A DNA stretch of 64,000 nt from NCBI GenBank assembly GCA_026390165.1, contig JAPLGM010000012.1, positions 124,001 through 188,000 on the forward strand, given 5' to 3'. Origin of the DNA: Campylobacterales bacterium. Lineage in GTDB: Bacteria > Campylobacterota > Campylobacteria > Campylobacterales > Sulfurimonadaceae. Made by a program: the position numbers and the translations under genes. A model generated the notes under the pieces. The model was given only the letters and a program-made list of their open reading frames with translations, had not been told where the DNA came from and made no database searches. Position 1 is the first letter of the stretch; every line of letters starts with the position of its first letter. Shown one piece after another: positions 43,870 through 52,204 of the stretch.

Positions 43870-44616
43870 TTATAATTGTAGCCACTCTTTGGCAGTGCGG
43901 CGAAGCCCTTCGGGATTTTCAGAGGCAAAAAATTTGAGTTGCGTTTTCTCAAACCGCTTTTGGAAATCGTAATGAGCCTCTAAATATTCAACAATCGCTT
44001 CGCCCGAGTGGATGAGGGTGCTTTTCCCTTGAAAATAGGATTCTATTGTTTTCGCAATGAGGGGAAAATGGGTACATCCTAGGATAATCGCATCGGGTGC
44101 TTGGGTTAGATGTCCGAAATAGTGGTGTAAAGTACTTTGAAGAACTTCCCCCTCATACAACCCCTCTTCAACGATGGGGACAAGCAAGCCTGTTGCAATG
44201 GCACTAAGATTATGGTATCCAAGGGCATTTAACCCCTTTTCGTAAGCACGTGAATTGACCGTTGCTTTGGTTCCGAGGATCAAAATAGACGCATTGGTAT
44301 CGGGGATAGCATTTTTGAGCGCCAATACTCCCGGTTCGACGACTCCGATCACGTCATGATCACTTTGCAACCGCATCTCATCAAGGGCGTATGCACTGAC
44401 GGTATTACAAGCAGTGATGAGTAAATCTATCTCAAAGTTTTTAAAAAATTCAATCGCTTCAAGGGAGTAGCGGATAATGGTATTTTGATCTTTGACCCCA
44501 TACGGAACGCGCGCGGTATCGCCGAAGTAAATGATCTCTTCAAAAAGGTGATGTTCTAATAGTGATTTGACGACACTTAAGCCCCCAACGCCACTATCGA
44601 AAACACCAACACGCAT
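43870..44616 (-). CDS. murI: Glutamate racemase
   Basis: A 248-residue cofactor-independent racemase making D-glutamate for peptidoglycan. The start V-F-D-S-G-V-G-G-L-S-V, the first catalytic cysteine in T-A-C-N-T-V-S-A, and the second in L-G-C-T-H-F-P-L are present. It lies directly after the rho stop (no gap), within the operon rho-murI-dnaX. Confidence 0.96.
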   Translation of the reverse strand: MRVGVFDSGVGGLSVVKSLLEHHLFEEIIYFGDTARVPYGVKDQNTIIRYSLEAIEFFKNFEIDLLITACNTVSAYALDEMRLQSDHDVIGVVEPGVLALKNAIPDTNASILILGTKATVNSRAYEKGLNALGYHNLSAIATGLLVPIVEEGLYEGEVLQSTLHHYFGHLTQAPDAIILGCTHFPLIAKTIESYFQGKSTLIHSGEAIVEYLEAHYDFQKRFEKTQLKFFASENPEGLRRTAKEWLQL

Positions 44617-45948
44617 TTATTTACTCGACTCGTTCATGCTATCAAGAAATTCGGTATTGCTTTTACTCTTGAGCATGGTGCTGTAGAGAAAACGAAGTGC
44701 TTCGACTTCATCCTCTTGTTTGTGCAACATTGAGCGGAGGATAAAGACTTTTTGCAATACATCGCTACCCAAGAGAAGCTCTTCTTTACGAGTACCCGAT
44801 TTGAGAATATCAATAGCAGGGAAGATACGGCGTTCAGCAATTTTACGTCCCAGTACGACTTCGGAGTTTCCTGTCCCTTTGAACTCTTCGAAAATAACTT
44901 CATCCATTTTACTACCCGTTTCAACGAGTGCGGTGGCAATAATCGTCAAACTTCCACCATTTTCGATATTCCGTGCTGCACCGAAGAAACGTTTTGGTTT
45001 GTGCAATGCGTTGGCATCGACTCCCCCTGAGAGGACTTTACCTGAGCTTGGGGTGACGGTATTGTAGGCACGGGCAAGGCGGGTGATCGAGTCAAGAAGG
45101 ATAACGACATCTTTACCCAACTCTACGCGACGTTTTGCTCTCTCGATGACCATTTCAGCAACTTTGACATGGTTTTTGGCAGGTTCATCAAACGTGGAGC
45201 TGTACACTTCCCCTTTGACAGAGCGCTCCATATCGGTAACTTCTTCAGGACGCTCATCCACGAGGAGAACCATTAGTTCTATCTCAGGGTGATTGTTCGT
45301 GATCCCATGAGCAATCTCTTTCATAAGCTCTGTTTTACCCGAGCGTGGAGGGGCTACGATAAGACCGCGTTGCCCTTTACCGATAGGGGAGAATAGATCC
45401 ATCATCCGCCCTGTGAGCTTGATTGGCTGATATTCAAGCTTGATTTGCTCCAGCGCATACAAAGGGGTGAGATTTTCAAATAATGGACGTTTTTTGGACT
45501 CTTCAGGGGGAAGATAGTTGATCGCTTCGACTTTTAGAAGGGCGTAGTAACGCTCTTGATCTTTGGGTGCGCGCACTTGACCTGTAACGATATCTCCATT
45601 ACGAAGGGCAAAACGACGAATTTGAGTGCTAGAAACGTATGCATCGTGCATCGAATCGCTAAACCCCTGATCGACAGCACGTAAAAAGCCGTACCCATCT
45701 TGCATAATCTCCAAAATTCCTGTAAAGAGGATAAATCCCCCTTGCTGTACTTGAGTCTTAAGGATTTCAAAAATCAAATCTTGACGTTTAAGTTCATTGG
45801 GATCTTCAACGTTGAGAGAGTTGGCAATCTCTAAGAGATCTTCGAGTTTTTTGGTTCTAAGACCTTCGATGGTGAACCCTTCGACAGGGGTGTGAGTACG
45901 ATTTTTGGAGTTATTTCGAGGAGTAGGGGTTTTTACGTTTTCGCTCAT
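44617..45948 (-). CDS. rho: Transcription termination factor Rho
   Basis: A 443-residue hexameric RNA helicase. An N-terminal extension (about 25 residues, basic) precedes the helical and cold-shock-like RNA-binding domain (Y-G-F-L-R-A near residue 91). Walker A is P-P-R-S-G-K-T, followed by [14 protein letters not shown], the Q loop region and the [10 protein letters not shown] segment. A minus-strand TATAAT at 46042-46037 indicates a leader of about 85 nt. Confidence 0.96.
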   Translation of the reverse strand: MSENVKTPTPRNNSKNRTHTPVEGFTIEGLRTKKLEDLLEIANSLNVEDPNELKRQDLIFEILKTQVQQGGFILFTGILEIMQDGYGFLRAVDQGFSDSMHDAYVSSTQIRRFALRNGDIVTGQVRAPKDQERYYALLKVEAINYLPPEESKKRPLFENLTPLYALEQIKLEYQPIKLTGRMMDLFSPIGKGQRGLIVAPPRSGKTELMKEIAHGITNNHPEIELMVLLVDERPEEVTDMERSVKGEVYSSTFDEPAKNHVKVAEMVIERAKRRVELGKDVVILLDSITRLARAYNTVTPSSGKVLSGGVDANALHKPKRFFGAARNIENGGSLTIIATALVETGSKMDEVIFEEFKGTGNSEVVLGRKIAERRIFPAIDILKSGTRKEELLLGSDVLQKVFILRSMLHKQEDEVEALRFLYSTMLKSKSNTEFLDSMNESSK

Positions 45949-46004
45949 TAGTGAAGAAGCCTTAATATAAGTAGATTTGTGTTGACAGGAGAAAGGTGTA
46001 GAAT

Positions 46005-46025
46005 TTGCTTCAAAAGCAATTTTTT
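46005..46025 (+). terminator. Stem-loop with U-run on the strand opposite the rho leader
   Basis: TTGCTT-CAA-AAGCAA followed by six T forms a small intrinsic-terminator-like structure on the plus strand, inside the rho leader. It could stop antisense transcription into the region or be part of rho autoregulation when read as a hairpin on the other strand. The rest of the 234-bp gap has no ORF. Confidence 0.35.
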
Positions 46026-46182
46026 GGTTATTGACATTATAATCAATGGGGGATAGGTTGTCAAGTTTGGGAAGAATATGGGATAATACTATACGAAGAA
46101 AGAGGGCGGGGTGTTAATGTGAACACTTTTTGCTTAGGGTTGGATACTATAAATTTAAAGATATACGCTAAAAAGGTCTGTT

Positions 46183-46989
46183 TTGTTCGATTTTTTAAAA
46201 AAGAAACCCGAAATCGTTCCTGTAAGTGAGCTGATTGTCGAAACCCCTAGAAACTTTATTAACTCAATCGGTATGGAATTTCTTTATATTGATGGGGGGG
46301 AGTTTACGATGGGGCGAAATCCACAATACGGGGAGGGGGGAGAAGTCGAATCTCCGCCACATACGGTGAAGCTTAAAGGATTTTGGATCTCTAAATTTCC
46401 TGTTACGCAGGAGCAGTATTTTAAACTCACACGGGTGAATCCTTCCTACTTTAAAAATGATAAAGTTGAAGAGGAGAGTTCTCGTCAACACCCTGTTGAG
46501 CAGGTGAGCTGGTTTGATGCTAAAGCATACGTCGAACTCATTAACCGTTATGAGGGGAAAACACACTTTTACGCCCTTCCTAGTGAAGCACAATGGGAGT
46601 ATGTCGCCAAAGCAGGGGGGAATACCCGTTTTACGTTCGGCGATTCAGAAGCGCAGTTGGATGAGTATGCGGTGTATGAATACAGTACCAATGCCAAAAC
46701 AGCAGTAGTGGGGGAAAAGCTTCCTAACCGTTTGGGAATTTACGATCTCTTGGGGAATGTATGGGAGTGGTGCGAGGATGATTTTTTCGCCAATTATATG
46801 GGTGCCCCCTTGGATGGTTCACCCCGTATTGGCGGTGCTGAGGCGGAATCGTTCAAAGTCCGTCGAGGTGGGAGCTATAAAACAAGTTATATGTGTCTAC
46901 GCAGTTCGTTTCGGGGATATTCACGTCCCGATTACGCGTCGAATGAGACGGGGTTAAGGCTTGTTATTAATGGGAATCCGTTTCAGTAA
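46183..46989 (+). CDS. SUMF1/formylglycine-generating-enzyme domain protein
   Basis: A 268-residue protein with the SUMF1 fold. G-M-E-F-L-Y-I-D-G-G-E-F-T-M-G, P-V-T-Q-E-Q-Y, P-V-E-Q-V-S-W-F-D-A, L-P-S-E-A-Q-W-E-Y, L-G-N-V-W-E-W-C and R-R-G-G-S-Y are canonical. Only one cysteine (in Y-M-C-L-R) is near the active region, so true sulfatase-activating chemistry is doubtful. It starts with TTG after AAAAAGG; no ATG is suitably placed. A diverged copy of its last 16 codons lies 750 bp downstream. Confidence 0.85.
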   Translation: MFDFLKKKPEIVPVSELIVETPRNFINSIGMEFLYIDGGEFTMGRNPQYGEGGEVESPPHTVKLKGFWISKFPVTQEQYFKLTRVNPSYFKNDKVEEESSRQHPVEQVSWFDAKAYVELINRYEGKTHFYALPSEAQWEYVAKAGGNTRFTFGDSEAQLDEYAVYEYSTNAKTAVVGEKLPNRLGIYDLLGNVWEWCEDDFFANYMGAPLDGSPRIGGAEAESFKVRRGGSYKTSYMCLRSSFRGYSRPDYASNETGLRLVINGNPFQ

Positions 46990-47069
46990 AGGTTCCGCAC
47001 GGACTCTTCATACCGCTAATTAACGGTTGATAGTGTAAAATTTAAATTAAGAAAATAGAAGGTGTATCC

Positions 47070-47234
47070 ATGGCATTTAAAATGACCAAAAACGGTAAAG
47101 TTGTTAAAACATACTTTCGTGGCAAACTTCCTAAAGCTGTTATAACGGCAGTAGAAAACAATCCCAAAGGCGATCAAGCCGTCCAAAGAGCGATAAATAT
47201 TATTAAAAACGCTAAGGTGGTGTGGGATTTTTAA
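47070..47234 (+). CDS. 54-residue basic ORF before a GNAT gene
   Basis: A small lysine-rich protein with a good start (GAAGG about 6 nt before ATG 47070). It has V-V-K-T-Y-F-R-G-K-L-P-K-A-V near the start and a helical second half ending in K-V-V-W-D-F. I do not know its family. It overlaps the GNAT reading frame and may be its antitoxin or, through a +1 shift at the UUU-UAA end, its N-terminal part. Confidence 0.6.
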   Translation: MAFKMTKNGKVVKTYFRGKLPKAVITAVENNPKGDQAVQRAINIIKNAKVVWDF

Positions 47235-47685
47235 GCCTAAAAAGTTTGTAGCTACTAAGCTTCCGATCAGTTACCTCACAAAAACCTCCACAGAACAAGA
47301 GCGCCAGTTCATCAAGCAACTCTCTTCATCCGCCGAAAAAGGTTCAATTGTTGTCTATGCTCTTGAACTCGAAGGTACTTTAGCAGGACTCATTGGCTTG
47401 TCAGCATCACGGGTTGATTCAATCTCTACGGTTCAAATCGATTACCTCTATGTCTCTAGTGAGCATCGTGGGAATATTTTTGAAGAACTCTCCAATACCA
47501 AAATATCTACCTATCTAATCGATTTGGCTATTGTATTGGCAAAGAAAATCAGCTCTGAAGTTGGAGTGAGATGGCTTGCTCTCGTTCCCGATAATGATAA
47601 GCTTGAAGAGTTTTATACCAAAGAATTTGGTTTCAAACCTCACAATGATAGAGATAAGCAACGATATTTATTTTTGAAGATTTAA
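47227..47685 (+). CDS. GNAT-family acetyltransferase with no NTG start
   Basis: A reading frame for about 152 residues with GNAT features: V-Y-A-L-E-L-E-G-T-L-A-G-L-I-G, then D-Y-L-Y-V-S-S-E-H-R-G (acetyl-CoA loop) and L-E-E-F-Y-T-K-E-F-G-F-K-P at the end. The coding pattern starts near 47230, but no ATG, GTG or TTG occurs in frame before 47398, which is deep in the fold. Either ATT at 47227 is used (AAGGTGG lies 6 nt upstream) or ribosomes slip +1 from the preceding ORF. The protein might be a GNAT toxin. Confidence 0.65.
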   Translation: MFKPKKFVATKLPISYLTKTSTEQERQFIKQLSSSAEKGSIVVYALELEGTLAGLIGLSASRVDSISTVQIDYLYVSSEHRGNIFEELSNTKISTYLIDLAIVLAKKISSEVGVRWLALVPDNDKLEEFYTKEFGFKPHNDRDKQRYLFLKI

Positions 47686-47686
47686 A

Positions 47687-47737
47687 ATGAATGAGACGGG
47701 CTTGCGTCTTATTATTAATGGGAATCCGTTTCACTAA
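47687..47737 (+). pseudogene. Relic of a second SUMF1-type gene 3' end
   Basis: Seventeen codons with the same ending as the SUMF1 gene at 46983-46989: N-E-T-G-L-R-L-(I/V)-I-N-G-N-P-F-(H/Q)-stop. DNA differences fall mostly at silent positions, so it looks like the tail of a diverged paralogue rather than a recent copy. The ychJ gene reads through it on the other strand. Confidence 0.6.
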
Positions 47738-48128
47738 ACTCTCCGTCCTCATAGAGCCATTTCCCCCCTACCTTTAAAAATCGGCTTTTTTCGCGCATTA
47801 TTCCCTCGGATAGTTTTGCCTCAAACGTCACGAATGCTTCTGTCTCACTCTCTGTAAAATCGAGAATCTTAAGCCCAATAAATCGGGTAGTATGACAAAA
47901 TTCCAAAATAGAGTCTCTCCATACTAAGGTATCATTGGTAAAATCAACATTATCGGGATGGGTCGTGTGGATGATGTAATCGGCAAGATGCAATGCGTAG
48001 GCGCTGTAGCGAGAACGCATCAGTTTAAAAGCGGTGGAGGGCAAACTGCCACGATGGTAGGGTTGACAACATTTCTTATATTTTTCACCGCTGTGACAGG
48101 GGCAGGGGGCGTTGGGGGAGTGTTTCAT
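47715..48128 (-). CDS. YchJ-family (UPF0225) SEC-C motif protein
   Basis: A 137-residue protein starting with the zinc-binding SEC-C motif C-P-C-H-S-G-E-K-Y-K-K-C-C near residues 9-21. L-M-R-S-R-Y-S-A-Y-A and G-L-K-I-L-D follow, as in YchJ. The family's function is poorly known. The last eight codons run through the relic of the SUMF1-type gene, so the C-terminus may have been altered by the rearrangement. Confidence 0.88.
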   Translation of the reverse strand: MKHSPNAPCPCHSGEKYKKCCQPYHRGSLPSTAFKLMRSRYSAYALHLADYIIHTTHPDNVDFTNDTLVWRDSILEFCHTTRFIGLKILDFTESETEAFVTFEAKLSEGIMREKSRFLKVGGKWLYEDGEFSETDSH

Positions 48129-48191
48129 AGGAAAATCTTACACTATGCCATATTTTATCTCCCTTAGAAGGGGGTGAGCTATAATCTCATC

Positions 48192-49493
48192 ATGATATAT
48201 GAAATAACAACTTTAATCGCCACTGTTGCTTCTGGAACCCTTCTCTGGCTACTTCAACAATCTCGTACACACTACGCACTGCTAGAATCGCAAGCCATTC
48301 AGCTCCAAGAGATGTTTAATCAAGAACAGAGTTTACGTCTCGATGTTCAATCAAAACTTGAGGCTAAAAAGAGTGATTATCATCTCCTTGAGCGTGATTT
48401 TGCCGTCCTGCATACCCGTCATGAAGAGTCGGCACGCTCTTATGAGGAAAAGTTGCGTCTTCTCGATGAAGCCAAACGAGAGATGAAAGGGCAGTTTGAA
48501 CATTTGGCAACGCAGATTTTCGATCAAAAAGCCAAAACATTCGATGAAGCGCATACGAAAGGGTTAGATCTTCTCCTCCAACCGTTTCGTGAACAGATCA
48601 CTCAGTTTTCGATTCAAAGCAAAGATCAGTTTATCCACGATGCGAAAGAGCGTCAAAGTATCAAAGATGAAATACTTCGTCTTAAATCCCTCAATGAACG
48701 GCTCAGTGAAGATGCGATCAATCTCACCAATGCCCTCAAAGGGGAAAACAAAACCCAAGGAAACTGGGGGGAGATAATTCTTGAACGTGTCTTGGAAGAT
48801 TCGGGGCTGCGAGAGGGGCATGAATACGATATTCAAACGACACTCAGCGATGAAGAGGGGAAGAAGTTTCGTCCCGATGTGATCGTCCATCTCCCTCAAA
48901 ACAAAGATATTATTATCGATTCGAAAGTCTCTCTCGTTGCCTACGAGGCGTTTATCCGTGCAAGTAATGATGAAGAACGCTCTCATGCCCTCAAACAACA
49001 TCTCATCTCGATTCATGGTCATATAAAAGGTCTCAGTGGCAAACGGTATGAACAACTAAGCGGTGTTAAAACACTTGATTTCGTGTTGCTATTTATGCCG
49101 ATTGAGGGGGCATTTTTACTGGCATTGGAGGAGGATAATACGTTCTTTAAAACAGCGTATGAGCAAAACATCGTCGTTGTCTCCCCCTCAACGCTCCTTG
49201 TAACCCTTCGTACCATTGAGCATATTTGGAGAAGCGAATATCAAGAACGCAATGCCAAGGCGATTGCTGAATCTGCCGAAGCGTTGTATGAAAAGTTAGT
49301 AGCATTTGTGGAAGATATGGAAAAAATCGGTGAGCAGATCGGACGTACGCAAAAGAGTTATGAGGGGGCAATGAATAAGCTATCAACGGGTCGGGGAAAT
49401 TTGATACGGCGTGCTGAGGGGATGCGGAAGCTGGGGCTGAAGCCGAAGAGAGAGTTGCCGCTTTCTTTGAGAGAGAGTATGGAAGATGAATAA
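48192..49493 (+). CDS. rmuC: DNA recombination protein RmuC
   Basis: A 433-residue protein with an N-terminal membrane helix, a long coiled-coil (about 25-150) and the RmuC domain. G-N-W-G-E-I-I-L-E-R-V-L-E and a PD-(D/E)XK-like core (P-D-V-I-V-H-L, then I-I-D-S-K-V-S-L) are visible. RmuC limits inversions at short inverted repeats in E. coli. I use the ATG at 48192, which puts the membrane helix at the N-terminus; GTG at 48174 is an alternative but its ribosome site is almost touching. Confidence 0.92.
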   Translation: MIYEITTLIATVASGTLLWLLQQSRTHYALLESQAIQLQEMFNQEQSLRLDVQSKLEAKKSDYHLLERDFAVLHTRHEESARSYEEKLRLLDEAKREMKGQFEHLATQIFDQKAKTFDEAHTKGLDLLLQPFREQITQFSIQSKDQFIHDAKERQSIKDEILRLKSLNERLSEDAINLTNALKGENKTQGNWGEIILERVLEDSGLREGHEYDIQTTLSDEEGKKFRPDVIVHLPQNKDIIIDSKVSLVAYEAFIRASNDEERSHALKQHLISIHGHIKGLSGKRYEQLSGVKTLDFVLLFMPIEGAFLLALEEDNTFFKTAYEQNIVVVSPSTLLVTLRTIEHIWRSEYQERNAKAIAESAEALYEKLVAFVEDMEKIGEQIGRTQKSYEGAMNKLSTGRGNLIRRAEGMRKLGLKPKRELPLSLRESMEDE

Positions 49494-49513
49494 AACTTGT
49501 AACTATCCCTCAT

Positions 49514-49750
49514 TTATATCTCATCCAAAACAGGGAGTCCGAATCCGCTGAGCGTTTTAAACTCGAGCTCAAAGCCAAGATTAAAGAGGAGTGTATCTAG
49601 TGTTTTGACAGAGATGGATCCAAGCACCCCTTTTTCGATCTTGCCAAGTGTTACTCGACTGATACCTGCTTGTTTGGCAAGTTGTTCTTGTGTTATCTTC
49701 TTCTCTTTTCGAAGTTCTTTAATTTTTTGACCAATTTCGTACAATTTCAA
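49514..49750 (-). CDS. hipB: HipB-like XRE-family antitoxin
   Basis: A 78-residue helix-turn-helix protein: I-K-E-L-R-K-E-K-K-I-T-Q-E-Q-L-A-K-Q-A-G-I-S-R-V-T is the Cro/CI DNA-binding unit (written as motif). I choose TTG at 49750 because AAGGAGAT precedes it by 6 nt. An ATG 27 bp upstream in the same frame has no such signal. It overlaps the hipA end by 32 bp. The gene is downstream of hipA, the reverse of the usual hipBA order. Confidence 0.82.
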   Translation of the reverse strand: MKLYEIGQKIKELRKEKKITQEQLAKQAGISRVTLGKIEKGVLGSISVKTLDTLLFNLGFELEFKTLSGFGLPVLDEI

Positions 49751-50933
49751 GTGGTATCTCCTTATACGTTTTTTCATCTAATGATAATTTCCAACTATCA
49801 ATCATTTTAGAACCAATATCTCCAAATGAATTATGTGCTGCTACATATACTTCAAGCGCTTCAATGCTACTTTTCAGTACTTCTACGCATATTATGTAGA
49901 TAGTATTGGCTTCACTGAGTGAGAGGTAGCAACTTTCAACACCAAACTTTACAAGCTCCTTTTTACCAAACCAGAGTTTTTTGCCAAACATACTCAAAGC
50001 CGGTTTGTCTTTGTTGAAATAGACTACCGTATTTACTATGTCGTATGCGGGTGCAAAATAGATATTTTTTAACTCTTCGTCATATAAAATTCCAAAATTT
50101 TTTAGATGAGCATCACCATTTTTAAGAAGATAATTCATAATAATTGTTTTATAAAGAGCTTTCATCGAGTCTGATTTATTCGTTGTGACGCTGTAGACAA
50201 CCTTTGCTACTTGCTCATAGCTTCCGCTGTATTTTCCATCTTTGTTTTTTCCAAGAAGGACGAGAATCTCTTCAAATCCTAAAAATTTATTAGTGGATGG
50301 ATTGTAATTAAATCGTTCGACCAACAAAAATTTATTATTTTTTGAGAGCTTAATATTTGGTATTACGACCCCTGTTTTTTCAACCGCTTTGAGACAAAAA
50401 TACTCGTTTAATGCAAGCTCATTATATTCATCTCCCCATGTTTTTATAATGTATTCTTTTGTGCTTAAACTCTCTTTGTCGCTTAGAAGTGCCAAAGATT
50501 TTGGTTGGATTCCTGATATGGCATTTTTGGTTAGAAAGGTCGTGATTATTTTAGTGAAGGTATCGGGTGTGTCATTGTTTAAAATCTCATCTATATCCAA
50601 CGATATAAACTCAATTTTACTACTGGAACTTTCGTAGGTAAGTCTGCTTTCAATGTTGACACAAAGATGGGAAAAGATCAAAAAATCATCAATGTAGCCA
50701 TACTCTTTTGAGAGATAGTGTTTAAAAATTTCGAACAGATACCCCTCTGGCATATTCATATCAAATATAGGGTGAAGTTTATATTTCCAGTTGTACGTTG
50801 AAGGGCGGTAGGGCATAATAAGTGAAATCGGTTTATAGTTTGCCGTATAGTTAAATCCATAATTATGTTTATTTTGCTCATAAAAAAGTTCACCAACTTT
50901 TTTTTCGTCGATTTTGACATCTATTTTTTTCAT
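49719..50933 (-). CDS. hipA: HipA-family serine/threonine kinase toxin
   Basis: A 404-residue HipA protein. S-G-I-Q-P-K-S-L (about residues 140-147) is the conserved G-x-Q-x-K loop. N-Y-L-L-K-N-G-D-A-H-L-K-N-F-G and L-x-P-A-Y-D-I-V-N-T hold the catalytic aspartates. E. coli HipA phosphorylates glutamyl-tRNA synthetase and causes persistence; the target here is unknown. It is AT-rich and precedes hipB in the same unit. Confidence 0.88.
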   Translation of the reverse strand: MKKIDVKIDEKKVGELFYEQNKHNYGFNYTANYKPISLIMPYRPSTYNWKYKLHPIFDMNMPEGYLFEIFKHYLSKEYGYIDDFLIFSHLCVNIESRLTYESSSSKIEFISLDIDEILNNDTPDTFTKIITTFLTKNAISGIQPKSLALLSDKESLSTKEYIIKTWGDEYNELALNEYFCLKAVEKTGVVIPNIKLSKNNKFLLVERFNYNPSTNKFLGFEEILVLLGKNKDGKYSGSYEQVAKVVYSVTTNKSDSMKALYKTIIMNYLLKNGDAHLKNFGILYDEELKNIYFAPAYDIVNTVVYFNKDKPALSMFGKKLWFGKKELVKFGVESCYLSLSEANTIYIICVEVLKSSIEALEVYVAAHNSFGDIGSKMIDSWKLSLDEKTYKEIPLEIVRNWSKN

Positions 50934-50958
50934 ACCATACCATATTTGATAATATAAG

Positions 50959-51016
50959 TTATCATTTTAGTGTAAAACTTAATAAATGTAAAGTAATATT
51001 ATCATTTTATTGTAAA
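50959..51016. promoter_or_regulatory. Direct repeats in the divergent hipA / RelE-module promoter region
   Basis: TTATCATTTTA-(G/T)-TGTAAA occurs at 50959-50976 and 50999-51016, 40 bp apart (about four helix turns). An inverted GATAA-N6-TTATC overlaps the first copy (50948-50963). The pair lies between hipA (minus) and the next toxin-antitoxin unit (plus), so it is a good candidate for HipB or antitoxin binding. Confidence 0.5.
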
Positions 51017-51086
51017 GATTGAGAATGATTGACATTGTGAATAAAATTGAATACAATTATTGTATTATGAATAAAAAGGAGATCTT

Positions 51087-51323
51087 ATGAAAACGCTCAC
51101 AATGAGAGTAGATGATTCAGTTTATCAAATGATTTCGCTTGCAGCTTCTGGTGAGCGTAGAAATATTTCAAATTTTATAGAATTTGCGACATTGCAATAT
51201 CTCTCATCGTCTCAATATATAGATAATACAGAAATGGCTGAGATAATGGCGGATAAAGAGTTGGTTCAAAATCTTAAACGTGGGTTTGAAGAGGCGAAAA
51301 ATGGAGACTATACGATTGTCTGA
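51087..51323 (+). CDS. Ribbon-helix-helix antitoxin-like protein
   Basis: A 78-residue protein starting with T-L-T-M-R-V-D-D (beta strand) and helices with R-R-N-I-S-N-F-I-E-F-A-T, as in CopG/RelB-type antitoxins. The C-terminal L-K-R-G-F-E-E-A-K-N-G-D-Y tail would bind the toxin. A strong AAAAAGGAG site precedes the ATG. It overlaps the toxin gene by 23 bp. Confidence 0.85.
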   Translation: MKTLTMRVDDSVYQMISLAASGERRNISNFIEFATLQYLSSSQYIDNTEMAEIMADKELVQNLKRGFEEAKNGDYTIV

Positions 51324-51585
51324 GTTTTTGATTGCTGAGGGTAAAACATTTGAAAAAATAAAAGTAGGTATTGAAAAAAAACTTTATACCAAAATTACAA
51401 ATATAGTCTACCCTCAATTACGTCTGAACCCCTATTTTGGAACGAATATAAAAAAGCTCAAAGGGGAGTTTGAAGGATATTATCGATACCGTCTCGGGGA
51501 TTACCGTTTATTTTATCTTATTGATGATGGGAAAGTTATTGTCGTTGTGGTTGATCTTCGGCATCGTCAAAATGCGTATGGATAA
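51301..51585 (+). CDS. RelE/ParE-family toxin
   Basis: A 94-residue toxin with L-Y-T-K-I, L-R-L-N-P-Y-F-G, K-K-L-K-G-E-F-E-G-Y-Y-R-Y-R-L-G-D-Y-R-L-F-Y and a strand-rich end with H-R-Q-N-A-Y. These are classic RelE/YafQ features. The ATG at 51301 lies inside the antitoxin gene; an ATG 21 bp earlier is possible. It is the second toxin unit in a row after hipAB. Confidence 0.9.
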   Translation: METIRLSEFLIAEGKTFEKIKVGIEKKLYTKITNIVYPQLRLNPYFGTNIKKLKGEFEGYYRYRLGDYRLFYLIDDGKVIVVVVDLRHRQNAYG

Positions 51586-51622
51586 GAGGTGAATTAAGGA
51601 ATATTCAATAGCTATGAAGAGT

Positions 51623-52171
51623 TTACGGATGCCGAATCTTAACATTAGAATTAAGCAACGCTCCGATCACAATCATACATGCCAAAACCCCTATCCATGT
51701 AATAAATGGGGCGGCTAGGTAAGTGAGCCACAACAAAATTGCCCCCAACGGTGTAGGCACTCCCGTAAAATATTTAGTCACTTCTCCCACATGGGCATTA
51801 ATATTAAACTGAATAAGGCGGCGTAGTCCGCTGATGACGTAATAGATAGATCCAATGGCTACGGCGATAAGTGCTATCCCCTCCAACGACGAATAAACCG
51901 CTTGGAAAATCAAAAATGTCGGTACGAGAACGAATGAGAGAAAATCAGCGAAGGAATCGAGCTGAACGCCAAATTCGTTGGAGAGATGGTATTTGCGGGC
52001 GATTTTACCGTCCATAATGTCGAAGGCTCCCCCCATCCATGCGAGGATAATGGCGTAGTCAAAATGATTTTGAGTGATGAAATAAGTGGCGAGCAATCCG
52101 CACGTGATGTTCGCCATAGTGACGAGATTGGCGAGGTTGAAGTGATTGGTTGAATTCCATAAAAACGGCAT
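51623..52171 (-). CDS. pssA: CDP-diacylglycerol-serine O-phosphatidyltransferase-like
   Basis: A 182-residue inner-membrane CDP-alcohol phosphatidyltransferase. The signature D-x2-D-G-x2-A-R-x8-G-x3-D-x3-D is complete (D-I-M-D-G-K-I-A-R ... G-V-Q-L-D-S-F-A-D). The short, six-helix form with V-T-M-A-N-I-T-C-G fits the Bacillus-type PssA used in this phylum to make phosphatidylserine. Serine specificity is inferred. It is separated by 33 bp from the metal-sensing kinase gene. Confidence 0.85.
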   Translation of the reverse strand: MPFLWNSTNHFNLANLVTMANITCGLLATYFITQNHFDYAIILAWMGGAFDIMDGKIARKYHLSNEFGVQLDSFADFLSFVLVPTFLIFQAVYSSLEGIALIAVAIGSIYYVISGLRRLIQFNINAHVGEVTKYFTGVPTPLGAILLWLTYLAAPFITWIGVLACMIVIGALLNSNVKIRHP

Positions 52172-52204
52172 AAATTTCCTAATTGAGGGGTTTAAACTCT
52201 GCTA

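Noticed and set aside
47398-47685. GNAT gene starting at TTG 47398
   Set aside because: This start would remove the first strands of the acetyltransferase fold, while coding pattern continues about 55 codons upstream in the same frame.
48564-49055. A 163-codon minus-strand frame inside rmuC
   Set aside because: Shadow of the RmuC core; no start signal or motif.
50948-50963. Classic E. coli HipB operator (TATCC-N8-GGATA)
   Set aside because: Only GATAA-N6-TTATC is present; arms and spacing differ, so it is listed only as part of a candidate regulatory region.
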